A DNA stretch of 64,000 bases from Paraburkholderia ultramafica. Its GTDB lineage: Bacteria; Pseudomonadota; Gammaproteobacteria; Burkholderiales; Burkholderiaceae. The translations under genes and the position numbers were made by a program. Of this stretch, positions 27,206 through 36,035 are shown piece by piece; the stretch's first letter is position 1, and each line of letters opens with the position of its first letter. Below the pieces are notes generated by a model. The model was not told where the DNA came from and did no database searches. It saw only the letters and a program-made list of their open reading frames with translations. The stretch spans positions 1-64,000 of the forward strand of contig NZ_CADIKK010000036.1 of the NCBI RefSeq assembly GCF_902859915.1, read 5' to 3'.

Positions 27206-28293
27206 GAGTGATCTCCGTTTGCCTGCGTTTGATGAACCTCGGGATGCAGTGCTTCTTCACGCGTGCGGCGCTTGTAGGACAGCGCATACGCGGCCGAGCG
27301 CGCGGCGAGCAACGGATCGTCCGACGGCTTGATGCCGGCCGGCAGGATCGTCGGATCGAAGTTGACGTCGCGGCACGCGCCGTCTTCCTGCGACATCGCG
27401 CGATCGAGCACCAGCGTGCCCGCGTCGATATGCTGACGAGCGTCGGGCCATTGCAGTGTCGCGTCGTCGGTGGGATCGCCGGGTTGCGCAACAGTCAGGA
27501 CCAGATGCCAGCGCAGCGGCCCGTTTTGCAGACGCTGATCGAGGTCGGCCTGGAGGAAATTCTTTTCGGCCTTCTGCGCATCGGTGATCGGCGCATATGG
27601 CGTCTCCGGCACCATCGCCCAGCGCACGGCGTGCGTCGTGTCCGCGCTGTCGGTAAAGCGGAATGCGTTGATGCCGTAGTACGCGGCATTCGCGAGACTC
27701 GATGAAGGCGGATGCGCTTTCACCCAGTTCTGAAACGGCAAGGTCTCGGGATTGGCCGCGTAGAACGCCTTGAGTTTCGCCGGGTCCGGTTTGCCGGTCG
27801 CCGGGTCGGGCTTCGCGGCAAGCAGTTGCTGATAGAACTGCGCGGGCGTGTGCACCGCGAACACGGGCGTCGAATTCATGCCGGTGCGCCACTGTTCGCC
27901 GTTCTGCAACTGGAACTGCAATGCGAGGCTGCGCACGGGCGAACTGGTATCCGGCGCGGACGGGTTGCCGCCAGGCACCGCGAAGCGTCCCGTGACCGGC
28001 GTGCGTCCCGGCGCGAATACCACGGCACGGGACAGTGCCGTGCCGTTGCCGTTGCTGTCGAAGTACCCTTCGACGCACAGACCCTTGGCATGATTGCGCC
28101 GATAGCCCGGATGCGGCTGACCGGCCACTGCTTCGAACGTGTTGATGAAACGCGACGTGGTGAGACGTGCGGGCGTGAGCCAGCCTGCCGTGTAGGCAAA
28201 GCCGCCGGCGAGCACCAGCACGACCGCGCCGATCGCGGCGAGTCGGCATGGCACGCAGACAGGCCCTGGGTTGGGAACGGAGGGTTGTGTCAC
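27202..28293 (-). CDS. Exported catalase-family (SrpA-type) peroxidase
   Basis: 363 residues, shorter than true catalases and typical of catalase-related peroxidases. An N-terminal membrane/signal segment (about 17-40) directs it to the periplasm. The distal-pocket region reads YRRNHAKGLCVEGYF with the catalytic His, and the proximal heme-Tyr region is AARSAAYALSYKRR near 335. The start is GTG 28293 after a good AAGGAG. An ECF-like promoter lies 36-60 bases upstream. The operon with cytochrome b561 and the neighbouring ECF sigma genes suggest periplasmic peroxide defence. Confidence 0.9.
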   Translation of the reverse strand: MTQPSVPNPGPVCVPCRLAAIGAVVLVLAGGFAYTAGWLTPARLTTSRFINTFEAVAGQPHPGYRRNHAKGLCVEGYFDSNGNGTALSRAVVFAPGRTPVTGRFAVPGGNPSAPDTSSPVRSLALQFQLQNGEQWRTGMNSTPVFAVHTPAQFYQQLLAAKPDPATGKPDPAKLKAFYAANPETLPFQNWVKAHPPSSSLANAAYYGINAFRFTDSADTTHAVRWAMVPETPYAPITDAQKAEKNFLQADLDQRLQNGPLRWHLVLTVAQPGDPTDDATLQWPDARQHIDAGTLVLDRAMSQEDGACRDVNFDPTILPAGIKPSDDPLLAARSAAYALSYKRRTREEALHPEVHQTQANGDHS

Positions 28294-28328
28294 GAAGACT
28301 CCTTGTCGGATAGAGGCACATGCCGGCT

Positions 28329-28353
28329 AACACGCGATACAGCGATCTATTCC
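28329..28353 (-). promoter_or_regulatory. ECF-type promoter of the peroxidase/b561 operon
   Basis: Minus strand: GGAATA (28348-28353), 13 bases, CGTGTT (28329-28334). Box and spacing match the copy before the sigma gene. The predicted start near 28322 gives a leader of about 29 bases. Confidence 0.6.
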
Positions 28354-28401
28354 AGTCGACACCGGCGCGCCCGTTCGATTCGCGCGCCGGCCGCCGATAC
28401 T

Positions 28402-28674
28402 TCAATTGGCGTTGCCTGCGGGCGCGCGGCCGCTCGCGACGCGGCTGGCCTCAGCCGCCGCTTCCGCTGCGAGCGCTTCCTTGTGGTGCTTGACCTGTTG
28501 CGCGAAGATCGGGTTGACGTCCGGGTACGACGCATCGGTGATGTAATCCAGGCCGTTCTGTTGTGCCTCGATCAATTCCTGGTATACCTGAGCACGTGTC
28601 TTGCCTTCTGCAAAAGCGCTCGATGAAACAGCGAGAACGGCAACGGACAAGGCGGCAAATGCGAGCTTCTTCAT
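28402..28674 (-). CDS. DUF4148 small periplasmic protein
   Basis: 90 residues: a signal peptide (1-22, cleaved after SSAFA), then the DUF4148 core TRAQVYQELIEAQQNGLDY and a C-terminal charged helix. The family is abundant in Burkholderiaceae and of unknown function. It is transcribed leftward 108 bp upstream of the peroxidase gene, with its own ECF-like promoter at 28717-28741, so it is probably part of the same stress regulon. A CAGGAG ribosome-binding site precedes the ATG. Confidence 0.88.
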   Translation of the reverse strand: MKKLAFAALSVAVLAVSSSAFAEGKTRAQVYQELIEAQQNGLDYITDASYPDVNPIFAQQVKHHKEALAAEAAAEASRVASGRAPAGNAN

Positions 28675-28716
28675 GATGAACTCCTGGGAGTGTTGTGCGG
28701 GTTCGCATCAGGGAGA

Positions 28717-28741
28717 ACCACCGCGTTGCGGCTTTTATTCC
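28717..28741 (-). promoter_or_regulatory. ECF-type promoter of the DUF4148 gene
   Basis: Minus strand: GGAATA (28736-28741), 13 bases, GGTGGT (28717-28722). It has the same architecture as the peroxidase and sigma promoters, with one mismatch in the -10-like box. The start would be near 28710, about 36 bases before the ATG. Confidence 0.55.
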
Positions 28742-28901
28742 TGCGTCGACGGCGCGGAAAAAACATATTTGGAAAGCGGAATAAAAGGATGCGCGAGCGG
28801 GTTTGCTCGGGGTTCGGCGACATCGAAAAAATCGGCAAGGCATCGAGATGGGACCGTCATTGCGCCACCTGCTGCCTGGAAAAATGACGCACGGAATGTC
28901 T

Positions 28902-28927
28902 GGAATAAATCCGTGCCGACCCGTGTT
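28902..28927 (+). promoter_or_regulatory. ECF-type promoter of the first anti-sigma gene
   Basis: GGAATA (28902-28907) followed after 14 bases by CGTGTT (28922-28927), one base wider than the other copies. It lies about 39 bases upstream of the ATG at 28966. Another GGAATA at 28778-28783 has no matching downstream box. Confidence 0.42.
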
Positions 28928-28965
28928 CGCCCTTCGATAGCTGCAATCCGACGACCACCGACACC

Positions 28966-29691
28966 ATGACCTCGACCGACGTCCCTGCTGACACGCCACT
29001 TTCCGAAGCCGACATTCAGGCCTACGCCGACGGTTCGCTGACGCCGGAACGCGCCGCGTGTCTGCACGACTATCTCGGCAAGGACCCGGCGGAAGCGCGA
29101 CGGGTGGCGTTCTACGGCCGGCTGAACGCGCAGATTCAGCGCGCATTTCAAACCACTGACGAACCCGCCGCGGACCGCGTCGACGGCTCGCGCAGCGCGT
29201 CCAGACCGGCGAAACCGGCCGGACGTCCGCGCAAACTGGTCAACACGCTGGTGGCGCTCGCGCTGACGCTGGCGGCCGCGAGCGGCTGGCTTGCGGCGAC
29301 CCAGGTGTCCGCCCAGGCGCTCAACAACGCCGCGGTGATGGCGTTGGCGGAAACCGCCGCACGGCCGTTTTCCGCGGCGTCGCCGACCCGCGCGGACCCG
29401 TCCGCGCCCGAGCTCGCCGCTATCGGCCTGCGGCTCGTCGATCGTCGGGTGCTGCCGCTCGGTCCGTTTCAGCGCGCCACCGAATTCATTTATCTGAACG
29501 GCGACAACCAGCCGGTGGTGCTGATGTCGACGCTGGCGCTGCTCGCGCCGGCGCAGCCGCAGTGGGCCGCCCGCCGCATCGGCGAGATCCGGCTGTTGAG
29601 CTGGACGGCGCAGCGCCAGCGCTTCGTGGTCGCCGGCGAAGCCCGCACCCATGGCCTGATGCGCGCCGCCGACGCGATGACCATGCGATGA
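28966..29691 (+). CDS. Anti-sigma-factor-like membrane protein 1
   Basis: 241 residues with one membrane helix (about 90-110). The N-terminal cytoplasmic part, EADIQAYADGSLTPERAACL, closely parallels EEDLHAYVDGTLSDERRVDV of the anti-sigma protein encoded downstream of the sigma gene. The C-terminal part (TEFIYLNGDNQPVVLMST) parallels its AQFMYRGPNGERVTLCIS. Both therefore share the same two-domain plan. No zinc HxxxCxxC motif is present. It lies 141 bp before the sigma gene on the same strand. It may be a second, differently tuned inhibitor. Confidence 0.78.
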   Translation: MTSTDVPADTPLSEADIQAYADGSLTPERAACLHDYLGKDPAEARRVAFYGRLNAQIQRAFQTTDEPAADRVDGSRSASRPAKPAGRPRKLVNTLVALALTLAAASGWLAATQVSAQALNNAAVMALAETAARPFSAASPTRADPSAPELAAIGLRLVDRRVLPLGPFQRATEFIYLNGDNQPVVLMSTLALLAPAQPQWAARRIGEIRLLSWTAQRQRFVVAGEARTHGLMRAADAMTMR

Positions 29692-29727
29692 CATCGACGG
29701 CGCTCCACCACTTTCGTCCAGAGCAAC

Positions 29728-29752
29728 GGAATAAAATGCGCTCAATGGTGTT
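29728..29752 (+). promoter_or_regulatory. ECF-type autoregulatory promoter of the sigma/anti-sigma operon
   Basis: GGAATA (29728-29733), 13 bases, GGTGTT (29747-29752). Predicted start about 29760, roughly 73 bases before the sigma ATG. Its match to the peroxidase and DUF4148 promoters indicates autoregulation. Confidence 0.58.
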
Positions 29753-29832
29753 TGCAGTTCGAATGCGCCTGGCAGCCCGAGCAACGGCCGCTGGCGCTAT
29801 GTCTACGCAAAGCCCCAGGATCGGGATCAAAA

Positions 29833-30351
29833 ATGGATGTCCGTGACGAGTTGATGGAGCATGTGCCGCGCTTGCGGCGCTATGCGCGCGCGCTGATCAA
29901 CAATCGCGATCTCGCCGACGACCTGGTGCAGGACACGCTCGAGCGCGCGCTCGGCCGCACCGGCATGTTTCAGCCGGGCACCGACCTGCGCGCGTGGCTG
30001 TTCACGATGATGCACAACGTGTTCGTCAATCAGGCGCGCAAGGCGTCGGCGCGCGCCGTCCACGTGGCCGTCGACGACGACAGCGTCGCCGAGAGCGAAT
30101 TTGCGGTGCCGTCCGAGCAGACCCGCTCGCTGGAGATGCGCGACCTCGACTATGCGCTGCAACGACTGCCAATGGAGCAGCGCGAAGTCGTGCTGCTGGT
30201 GGGCCTCGAGGAAATGAGCTACGCCGACGTGGCGCTTGCACTGAACATCCCACTCGGCACGGTGATGTCGCGGCTGTCGCGCGGACGCGAGCGGCTTCGG
30301 GCTTTGATGGCGGGCACCCAGCCCGGTGCGAAACTACAGGTGGTGCGATGA
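29833..30351 (+). CDS. ECF RNA polymerase sigma factor
   Basis: 172 residues with sigma region 2 (ALINNRDLADDLVQDTLERAL...LRAWLFTMMHNVFVNQARK) and region 4 (ALQRLPMEQREVVLLVGLEEMSYADVALALNIPLGTVMSRLSRGR). There is no region 1 or 3, as expected for group 4 sigma factors. ATG 29833 gives the standard N-terminus; an earlier in-frame TTG at 29752 falls inside the predicted promoter. It overlaps the downstream anti-sigma gene by 4 bp. Its -35 target is likely the GGAATA element found before the transcription units of this cluster. Confidence 0.94.
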   Translation: MDVRDELMEHVPRLRRYARALINNRDLADDLVQDTLERALGRTGMFQPGTDLRAWLFTMMHNVFVNQARKASARAVHVAVDDDSVAESEFAVPSEQTRSLEMRDLDYALQRLPMEQREVVLLVGLEEMSYADVALALNIPLGTVMSRLSRGRERLRALMAGTQPGAKLQVVR

Positions 30352-31172
30352 GCGACCAACACATGCCGATCGGCGAAGAAGATCTGCACGCGTACGTGGA
30401 CGGCACGCTGTCCGACGAACGCCGTGTCGACGTGGAACGCGCGCTCGAACAGAACCCCGAGCTGGCCGCACGCGTCAGCGATTATTTTTCGCTGAACAAC
30501 CTGTTCCATGAGCGCTATGACCGCGTGCTCAGCGAGCCGGTGCCAAAGCGTCTGCGAGCGCCCGCCCCGCGCCGCTGGCGCATTGCCGCCAACTGGCCGC
30601 AATTCGCCGGGATGGCGGCGGCGCTGGTGCTGGGAGTGGGCATCGGCGTCGGCACGCAGATGGGGCGCGACGTCGTCGCGCCGGTCGCGGTGGATCACTC
30701 GGACGCGCGTCCGGTCAGCGCGGACAGCGCCGAATTGTTCGCGCGGCAAGCGGCGGTTGCGCATGTGGTCTATATGCCGGCCATCGACCGGCCGACCGAA
30801 ATGAGCGCCGATCACGAACAGGATTTCGTGCAGTGGCTCGCCAACCGGCTCGGCACCAATGTGCATCCGCCGGTGTTGTCGAAGAGCGGCTTCAACCTCT
30901 CGGGCGGCCGCCTGTTGCCCGGCGCCGACGGGCCGACCGCGCAGTTCATGTATCGCGGGCCGAACGGCGAGCGTGTCACGCTGTGCATCTCGCATCGCCA
31001 GGCGAACTCGAACACCACCGCGTTCAAGCTGTATCAGGCGGGGCCGGTGAACGTGTTCTACTGGGTCGATGGCGACTTTGGTTATGCGGTGTCGGGCGGG
31101 ATCGATCGCAAGCAGCTGTTGCAGCTATCGCATGATGTGTACTCGCAGTTGACGGGCGCCGCGCCGGGTTGA
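30348..31172 (+). CDS. Anti-sigma-factor-like membrane protein 2
   Basis: 274 residues: a cytoplasmic N-terminal anti-sigma-like domain (1-75), one membrane helix (about 85-108, FAGMAAALVLGVGIGVG) and a periplasmic sensor domain with a conserved-looking FMYRGPNGERVTLCIS and FYWVDGDFGYAVSGG. ATGA overlap with the sigma gene implies stoichiometric coupled translation, as usual for a cognate anti-sigma. No zinc-binding motif is seen. Release of the sigma factor by a periplasmic signal is inferred from family behaviour. Confidence 0.88.
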   Translation: MSDQHMPIGEEDLHAYVDGTLSDERRVDVERALEQNPELAARVSDYFSLNNLFHERYDRVLSEPVPKRLRAPAPRRWRIAANWPQFAGMAAALVLGVGIGVGTQMGRDVVAPVAVDHSDARPVSADSAELFARQAAVAHVVYMPAIDRPTEMSADHEQDFVQWLANRLGTNVHPPVLSKSGFNLSGGRLLPGADGPTAQFMYRGPNGERVTLCISHRQANSNTTAFKLYQAGPVNVFYWVDGDFGYAVSGGIDRKQLLQLSHDVYSQLTGAAPG

Positions 31173-31221
31173 TACCGGCGTGCCCGGCTCAAGGCGACGC
31201 GCCGCAACGCATCGCGGGGTA

Positions 31222-32145
31222 CTAGCTTCTCGAGCCGCTGCTGCCGCGATCGGGCAACACGGCGCCCGTCACGTCGTCGTCCGGCTTCGTGAAGAGAAGT
31301 TCGCGTGGCGTGACGCCCAGCAACCGCCCCATCCAGTGCGCCATGTGACTCTGATGCGCGAAGCCGGTGTCCAGCGCGATCTGACTCGCGCTGAGCCGGC
31401 CTTGAAGCAGCAACGCTCTTGCGCGCTCCACTCTGCGCTGCACCACGTAGCGATGCACCGGCATGCCGAGCGTTTCGCGAAACAGCACCTTGAAATGCGG
31501 CACGCTCAGATCGGCAAGCGCGGCCAGTTCGCTCAGCGTGAGACGTTGGTCGAGATGCGCTTCGATAAACTCGATCACCCGCGCGGCGGTCCTCGGCGCA
31601 AGCGTGCGGCGCCGGTCCTCGAGCGCCGGCGCACCGCCGATCAGCCGCACCACCATCGCGGTACACAGACTCTCGGCGTACAGCGGATCGGATGCGTCGT
31701 CGGCTTCGAGTTCAGCGCGTAACGCCCACGCGAGATGCTGAAAGCGCGGGTCGCGCATCTGGAACTGCGGGCGCAGTTGCGCGTCGGCCGACTTCAACGC
31801 CAGCTGTTCGATGGTCCGCTGCGCAAAATCTTCGCCGATCCACACGCTGAAAATCGTGCAGGCGGTTTCATCGCTCCATTGCCCGTCGAGCCCCGCCGGA
31901 ATCACGTCGGCATCGCCGTGCGCCTGAATCCGCGCGTAGCGGCGTTCGTTGCACATGCAGCGCGCCCTCACCGGCGCGCCGACATGCACGCCCACCCGAT
32001 GATGTCTGAACGCCGGGATCCGGTGCAGGCCGGCCGACACGTTGACCAGTTCCGCGCCGAAGCCCTGCCAGCCGAGCGTCTTGCTGGTGCGCAAGGCGAT
32101 ACGGGACCCACTGTGCGGTTGCAGTATCGGTGTCACGGCGTTCAT
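31222..32145 (-). CDS. AraC-family transcriptional regulator
   Basis: 307 residues. The last 100 carry two helix-turn-helix motifs: LTLSELAALADLSVPHFKVLFRETLG (first) and SASQIALDTGFAHQSHMAHWMGRLLGVTPRELL (second, ending in the family signature). The N-terminal 190 residues are a cupin-like effector domain. ATG 32145 is chosen; earlier codons extend into the intergenic region shared with the divergent NAD(P)-binding protein gene, which is its likely target. Confidence 0.92.
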   Translation of the reverse strand: MNAVTPILQPHSGSRIALRTSKTLGWQGFGAELVNVSAGLHRIPAFRHHRVGVHVGAPVRARCMCNERRYARIQAHGDADVIPAGLDGQWSDETACTIFSVWIGEDFAQRTIEQLALKSADAQLRPQFQMRDPRFQHLAWALRAELEADDASDPLYAESLCTAMVVRLIGGAPALEDRRRTLAPRTAARVIEFIEAHLDQRLTLSELAALADLSVPHFKVLFRETLGMPVHRYVVQRRVERARALLLQGRLSASQIALDTGFAHQSHMAHWMGRLLGVTPRELLFTKPDDDVTGAVLPDRGSSGSRS

Positions 32146-32354
32146 GGCTTCCCTCGTGGATGGCGGCACAACGTACGTGCATTGTGCTGCGTTTTTCACC
32201 GCTTCGCCCGGCGCTACGAGATTCAATGCTTGCTCGCGCCGTATCGCCGAAAAAACCATCATCCGAATCTGCGCAGAGCCATCTTTGCCCGCGCGCTCGC
32301 CGAGCGTCATGCACCTAAGATGACGCCATACCAATCGCCCCCCAGGAGCTCAAC

Positions 32355-33260
32355 GTGTTCGTGATTTTTGGAGCAGCCGGCAACGTGGGCCGGATGAGTG
32401 CGACGGCGTTGCGTCGCGCGGGCCGTGAAGTGCGCGCGGTGGTCCGCGACGAACAGCAAGGCGGCCCGCTCGCGGCAATCGGCTGCGAGATAGCCGTCGC
32501 CGATCTGAGCGACGCGGCGTCGGTGGCGCGCGTGATCGATGGCGCGCATGCCGTGCAGATGTTGTGTCCGGTGCCGCGTGCGCACGCGGATCCCGAGGCT
32601 GCGATGCGGCACATGATCGACGTGAGCGTCGCGGCATTGCGTGCCAATCCGCCGTCACGCGTGCTCGCGCTCTCCGACTACGGCGCTGAACAGCCGGGTG
32701 GCACGGGCATCACGACGCTTTTTCATCACCTCGAAACGCAGTTGCGGAGCGTGGACGCGCAACTGACGTTTCTGCGCGCCGCCGAGCACATGCACAACTG
32801 GGCTCGCGTCTTGCCGATGGCGCTCGCCCAAGGCGTGCTGCCGAGCCTGCATCATCCGTTGAGCAAGCTGTTCCCGACTGTCGCCGCACAGGATGTGGGC
32901 TTGCTGGCCGCTGAACTGCTGCTCGACGCAGGAGTTCCGCTGGCATCGCCACGCGTCGTGAGCATTGAGGGCGCTGAGCGTGTCAGCGCGCTGGATGTTG
33001 CGCGCACGCTTGACGAATTGACGGGCCGTCCGGTCGCCGCGCATGAAGTGCCGCGCGGCGAATGGGCCGCCGTGCTTCAGCGCGCCGGGCTCAGCGAGCA
33101 TCACGCGCGCCTGATCACCGATCTGTACGACGCACACAACGCGGGCCGCATCGACGTCGAAGCGCGCGTCAGCGAACGGCGCTTCGGCGCGACGACGCTG
33201 GCGCAGGCGTTTGCGGCGATGTTGCCACGTGTGGCCGGAACTGCGGCTGCGCTCCGCTGA
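32355..33260 (+). CDS. NmrA/NAD(P)H-binding Rossmann protein
   Basis: 301 residues starting with the Rossmann motif MFVIFGAAGNVGRMSA (GxxGxxG), then VRDEQQGGPLAAIGCEIAVADLSDAASV, typical of NmrA-like atypical short-chain dehydrogenases. It lacks an obvious catalytic YxxxK. It may be a redox-sensing regulator or quinone-reductase-like enzyme. The start is GTG 32355, the only one that begins at the fold. Divergent from the AraC gene (209 bp). Confidence 0.82.
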   Translation: MFVIFGAAGNVGRMSATALRRAGREVRAVVRDEQQGGPLAAIGCEIAVADLSDAASVARVIDGAHAVQMLCPVPRAHADPEAAMRHMIDVSVAALRANPPSRVLALSDYGAEQPGGTGITTLFHHLETQLRSVDAQLTFLRAAEHMHNWARVLPMALAQGVLPSLHHPLSKLFPTVAAQDVGLLAAELLLDAGVPLASPRVVSIEGAERVSALDVARTLDELTGRPVAAHEVPRGEWAAVLQRAGLSEHHARLITDLYDAHNAGRIDVEARVSERRFGATTLAQAFAAMLPRVAGTAAALR

Positions 33261-33289
33261 CCAGCCATCGCCACAGAAGGAGACACAGC

Positions 33290-33496
33290 ATGCAGACCTG
33301 CCTTTTGCGGCGCGCATCGATCGGAAACGAATCGGGGAAGACCGCGGCCTGTCGAACTTCATCGACGCGCGTGAACGCCAGCGCCAACCGTTGGCTGGCG
33401 ATATCGGCGATGCTTCTGGGATGGGTCGGCTGGCGCGCGCTACGAGACCTGCTCGACGCGATTCCTGACAGCAACGACGATTTCGGTCTGTTCTGA
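33290..33496 (+). CDS. Small hypothetical protein
   Basis: 68 residues from ATG 33290, preceded by a strong AAGGAG seven bases upstream. The N-terminal half is basic and Ser/Thr-rich. Residues about 38-52 (WLAISAMLLGWVGWRAL) may form one short membrane helix, and the acidic tail is DSNDDFGLF. No family is recognised. It follows the NAD(P)-binding gene by 29 bp on the same strand and could be co-transcribed. The ribosome-binding site is the main evidence. Confidence 0.55.
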   Translation: MQTCLLRRASIGNESGKTAACRTSSTRVNASANRWLAISAMLLGWVGWRALRDLLDAIPDSNDDFGLF

Positions 33497-33674
33497 TTCG
33501 CGCCAGCGCGCTACCGCTATGCCGCTTTTGCGCCTTTTGCCGCTATTACTCCATGCAGCACGGGGGCCGTCCGAGGCACGCACACAACTGCATTGACCGA
33601 CGCAACATCTCGACAAATCCGCCACGGCAACGCCGGCCGCCGCGCTCAAACGGCAGCCGGCAAACCCGCATCAC

Positions 33675-34349
33675 TTATTCGTTCTCGTCGAAGTAGTGAC
33701 CGAACTTGAGCTGCTTGGTGCGGATATAGCGCTCGTTTTCCTCGCGCATCGGAATCGCCAGCGCGACCCGCTCGCACACCGGAATGCCGTGCTTGGACAG
33801 CGTGTCGAACTTCTCCGGATTGTTGCTCATCAAGCGCACCGACGTGACCTTCAGCGTGCGCAGAATGCCCGCGGCCGAATCGTATTCGCGCGAATCGTCC
33901 GGCAAGCCGAGATCGAGATTGGCCTCGACGGTATCGCGCCCCTGCTCTTGCAGCGCATACGCGCGAATCTTGTTCGACAGGCCGATGCCGCGCCCTTCGT
34001 GGCCGCGCAGATACAACAGCACGCCGCAGCCTTCGGCCGCGATATAGCGCAGCGCGAGGTCGAGCTGCTCGCCGCAATCGCAACGATACGAACCGAGCAC
34101 GTCGCCCGTGAGGCACTCGGAATGCAGGCGCGTCAACACGGACGACTGGTTGGCGACATCGCCCATCACGAGCGCGAGATGTTCGGCGCCGCTTTCGCAC
34201 ACGCGAAACACGTACGAGGTGAACGTGCCGTAGCGCGTGGGAAGCGTGGCAGTGGCGTCGAGAACGACGCACTCGCCGTTGATTGCGCCTTCTGCTGCTG
34301 GCGATGGATCGTGAGACGTGAGCATGGCGTTGGACAGTGGTGCTGACAT
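33675..34349 (-). CDS. ribA: GTP cyclohydrolase II
   Basis: 224 residues catalysing the first step of riboflavin synthesis (GTP to diaminohydroxyphosphoribosylaminopyrimidine). Zinc ligands are in [41 protein letters not shown] is the GTP-binding segment, and [10 protein letters not shown] follows. Length matches stand-alone RibA. ATG 34349 is used. It is monocistronic and divergent from the CBS gene. Confidence 0.96.
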   Translation of the reverse strand: MSAPLSNAMLTSHDPSPAAEGAINGECVVLDATATLPTRYGTFTSYVFRVCESGAEHLALVMGDVANQSSVLTRLHSECLTGDVLGSYRCDCGEQLDLALRYIAAEGCGVLLYLRGHEGRGIGLSNKIRAYALQEQGRDTVEANLDLGLPDDSREYDSAAGILRTLKVTSVRLMSNNPEKFDTLSKHGIPVCERVALAIPMREENERYIRTKQLKFGHYFDENE

Positions 34350-34595
34350 GAACCCGATCAAACCGGGAATAAGGTATGGACTGGGAGTTTACCGCTAATC
34401 CGCGCGGCGCACCCGTATGTCCCTTTGCGGCACACGGAGCGCTGCGCCGCGGTGCCGCTACCCGAAATGAACGCGCAACGCGCCCCAGGTATTCCCGGGG
34501 ATACGGCACCGACGCGTCACGCCTATACTGGAATGGCCTGTCCCACACGACAGCACGCCGTGCCGGCGTGCTGCACTGCGAAACGGAGCCGCCCC

Positions 34596-35039
34596 ATGAC
34601 TAGCGTTGCCCAGCTTCTCAAAACGAAACCGAACAACACCGGCGTTTTCACGATCGGCGCCGACGATTCCGTCTACGAGGCGATCCGACTGATGGCCGAA
34701 AAAAGCATCGGCGCACTGGTCGTGACGGACGGCGACAGCATCGCCGGCATCATCACGGAGCGCGACTATGCGCGCAAGGTGGTACTGATGGATCGTTCGT
34801 CGAAGGCCACGCCGGTACGCGAGATCATGAGCAAGGCCGTGCGCTTCGTGCGTCCCGATCAGACCACCGAAGACTGCATGGCCCTGATGACCGAGCGGCG
34901 CATGCGCCACCTGCCGGTGATCGACAATGACCGGCTGGTCGGCATGGTGTCGATCGGCGACCTGGTGAAGAACATCATCGCCGAACAGCAGTTCACCATT
35001 CAGCAACTCGAGTTCTATATTCACGGCGAGCGGCCTTGA
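34596..35039 (+). CDS. Stand-alone two-CBS-domain protein
   Basis: 147 residues composed of two CBS motifs: GADDSVYEAIRLMAEKSIGALVV..IAGIITERDYARKV (about 22-64) and VRPDQTTEDCMALMTERRMRHLPVIDNDRLVGMVSIGDLVK (about 85-127). These pairs form adenine-nucleotide-binding Bateman modules. It has no catalytic partner domain. ATG 34596 is chosen; upstream frames lack conservation. The gene appears to be monocistronic. Confidence 0.92.
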   Translation: MTSVAQLLKTKPNNTGVFTIGADDSVYEAIRLMAEKSIGALVVTDGDSIAGIITERDYARKVVLMDRSSKATPVREIMSKAVRFVRPDQTTEDCMALMTERRMRHLPVIDNDRLVGMVSIGDLVKNIIAEQQFTIQQLEFYIHGERP

Positions 35040-35100
35040 CGCACGCGGCATGCTGAACGCCGCGAGACCGGCTGCGCGGCTGCGGAAAAGGACGCAAAAA

Positions 35101-35126
35101 CGCCCAATCTCTGAGAAGCTTGGGCG
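35101..35126 (-). terminator. Probable terminator, minus strand
   Basis: A 7-bp stem (35101-35107 with 35120-35126) is followed on the minus strand by TTTTTG. It can end the DUF4148 transcript coming from 35740. The remaining DNA at 35127-35395 shows nothing recognisable. Confidence 0.55.
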
Positions 35127-35395
35127 AAGCTACCTTGCGGCAGCGGAGGTTCTTTGAACTGGAGCGCGGCGCGCGTGGTTCAGCGGGACTTGGTGCGCGT
35201 GGCAATGCAAATACGCATCGCGACGGGTTGAATCAGTTCGCGGTTGCCGTGCGCGCCGTCAACGAGAACAGCACGCACGCTGTTGTCATATCAAACTGCT
35301 TGCCGCTGCAAAGGTGGATGCGTTTCGCGCATGCCCCGCCTCGCCCAGCGGCCGGCCGGACACCGCAGCCGCCGCCGCGACGCGACTACCCAAAC

Positions 35396-35740
35396 TTAGT
35401 TGCCGAAGTACACCGACTTCGGGCCGGTTGTCGGCTGGAGTACGCCGCCCGCTTGCGACGACCCGCTCATCGGCGCGCCATAACCGCTCGTGTCGGCGAC
35501 CGGCTGGGTCGTCTGGGCGAGCGCCGGGTTCTGCGCCGCTACACGGCGCTCGGCGGCCTGGGCATCGGCCGGATAGTTCGTGTCGTTGGAAGTGGCCGGG
35601 TTATAGCCCGCCTGTTCCCACTGGATCAATTCGTTGCGAACATCGGCGCGGCTCACGGGTTGTTGGCTCGCCTGAGCAAACGAAGCGATCGGAGCGGCGA
35701 GAATGGCCGCAATGGCGACTGCCCTAATGAGCGATTTCAT
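35396..35740 (-). CDS. DUF4148 periplasmic protein
   Basis: 114 residues: signal peptide (1-22, cleavage after SFAQA), then the DUF4148 core SRADVRNELIQWEQAGYNP, followed by a Gln/Ala/Gly-rich tail. It is a paralogue of the 90-residue protein at 28402. A strong GGAGG ribosome-binding site lies just upstream. The promoter region 35741-36035 is A/T-rich but carries no GGAATA element of the ECF type, so the two paralogues are probably regulated differently. Confidence 0.86.
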   Translation of the reverse strand: MKSLIRAVAIAAILAAPIASFAQASQQPVSRADVRNELIQWEQAGYNPATSNDTNYPADAQAAERRVAAQNPALAQTTQPVADTSGYGAPMSGSSQAGGVLQPTTGPKSVYFGN

Positions 35741-36035
35741 GATGATTTACCTCCGGACCTGGTTTTATTTGCATCGCTTGCCACACCATGTGAAAAGCGA
35801 ATGAGTTGAGTCTAGTCACCAGATCGCCAAGGGAAAACCCTTGATTGGGAGATACATAATTGTTGAATTCGAAAAAATGCTCCGAATATTGCCGGACGAT
35901 GCAATATACGTTGTGCCGTTGCGGTAATAATTGTCGGGAGCGTCACCCTATGTGTCTGACGTTTTAAAAATATGTCTGATCCGAGCGGCTTTTGCCGCAA
36001 TGCGGCGCGCTGGCAGTCGAATTTACGCAAGCTTT

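Noticed and set aside
28778-28783. Fifth GGAATA near the ECF cluster
   Set aside because: No GTGTT-like box at 13-14 bases and no gene start at a fitting distance.
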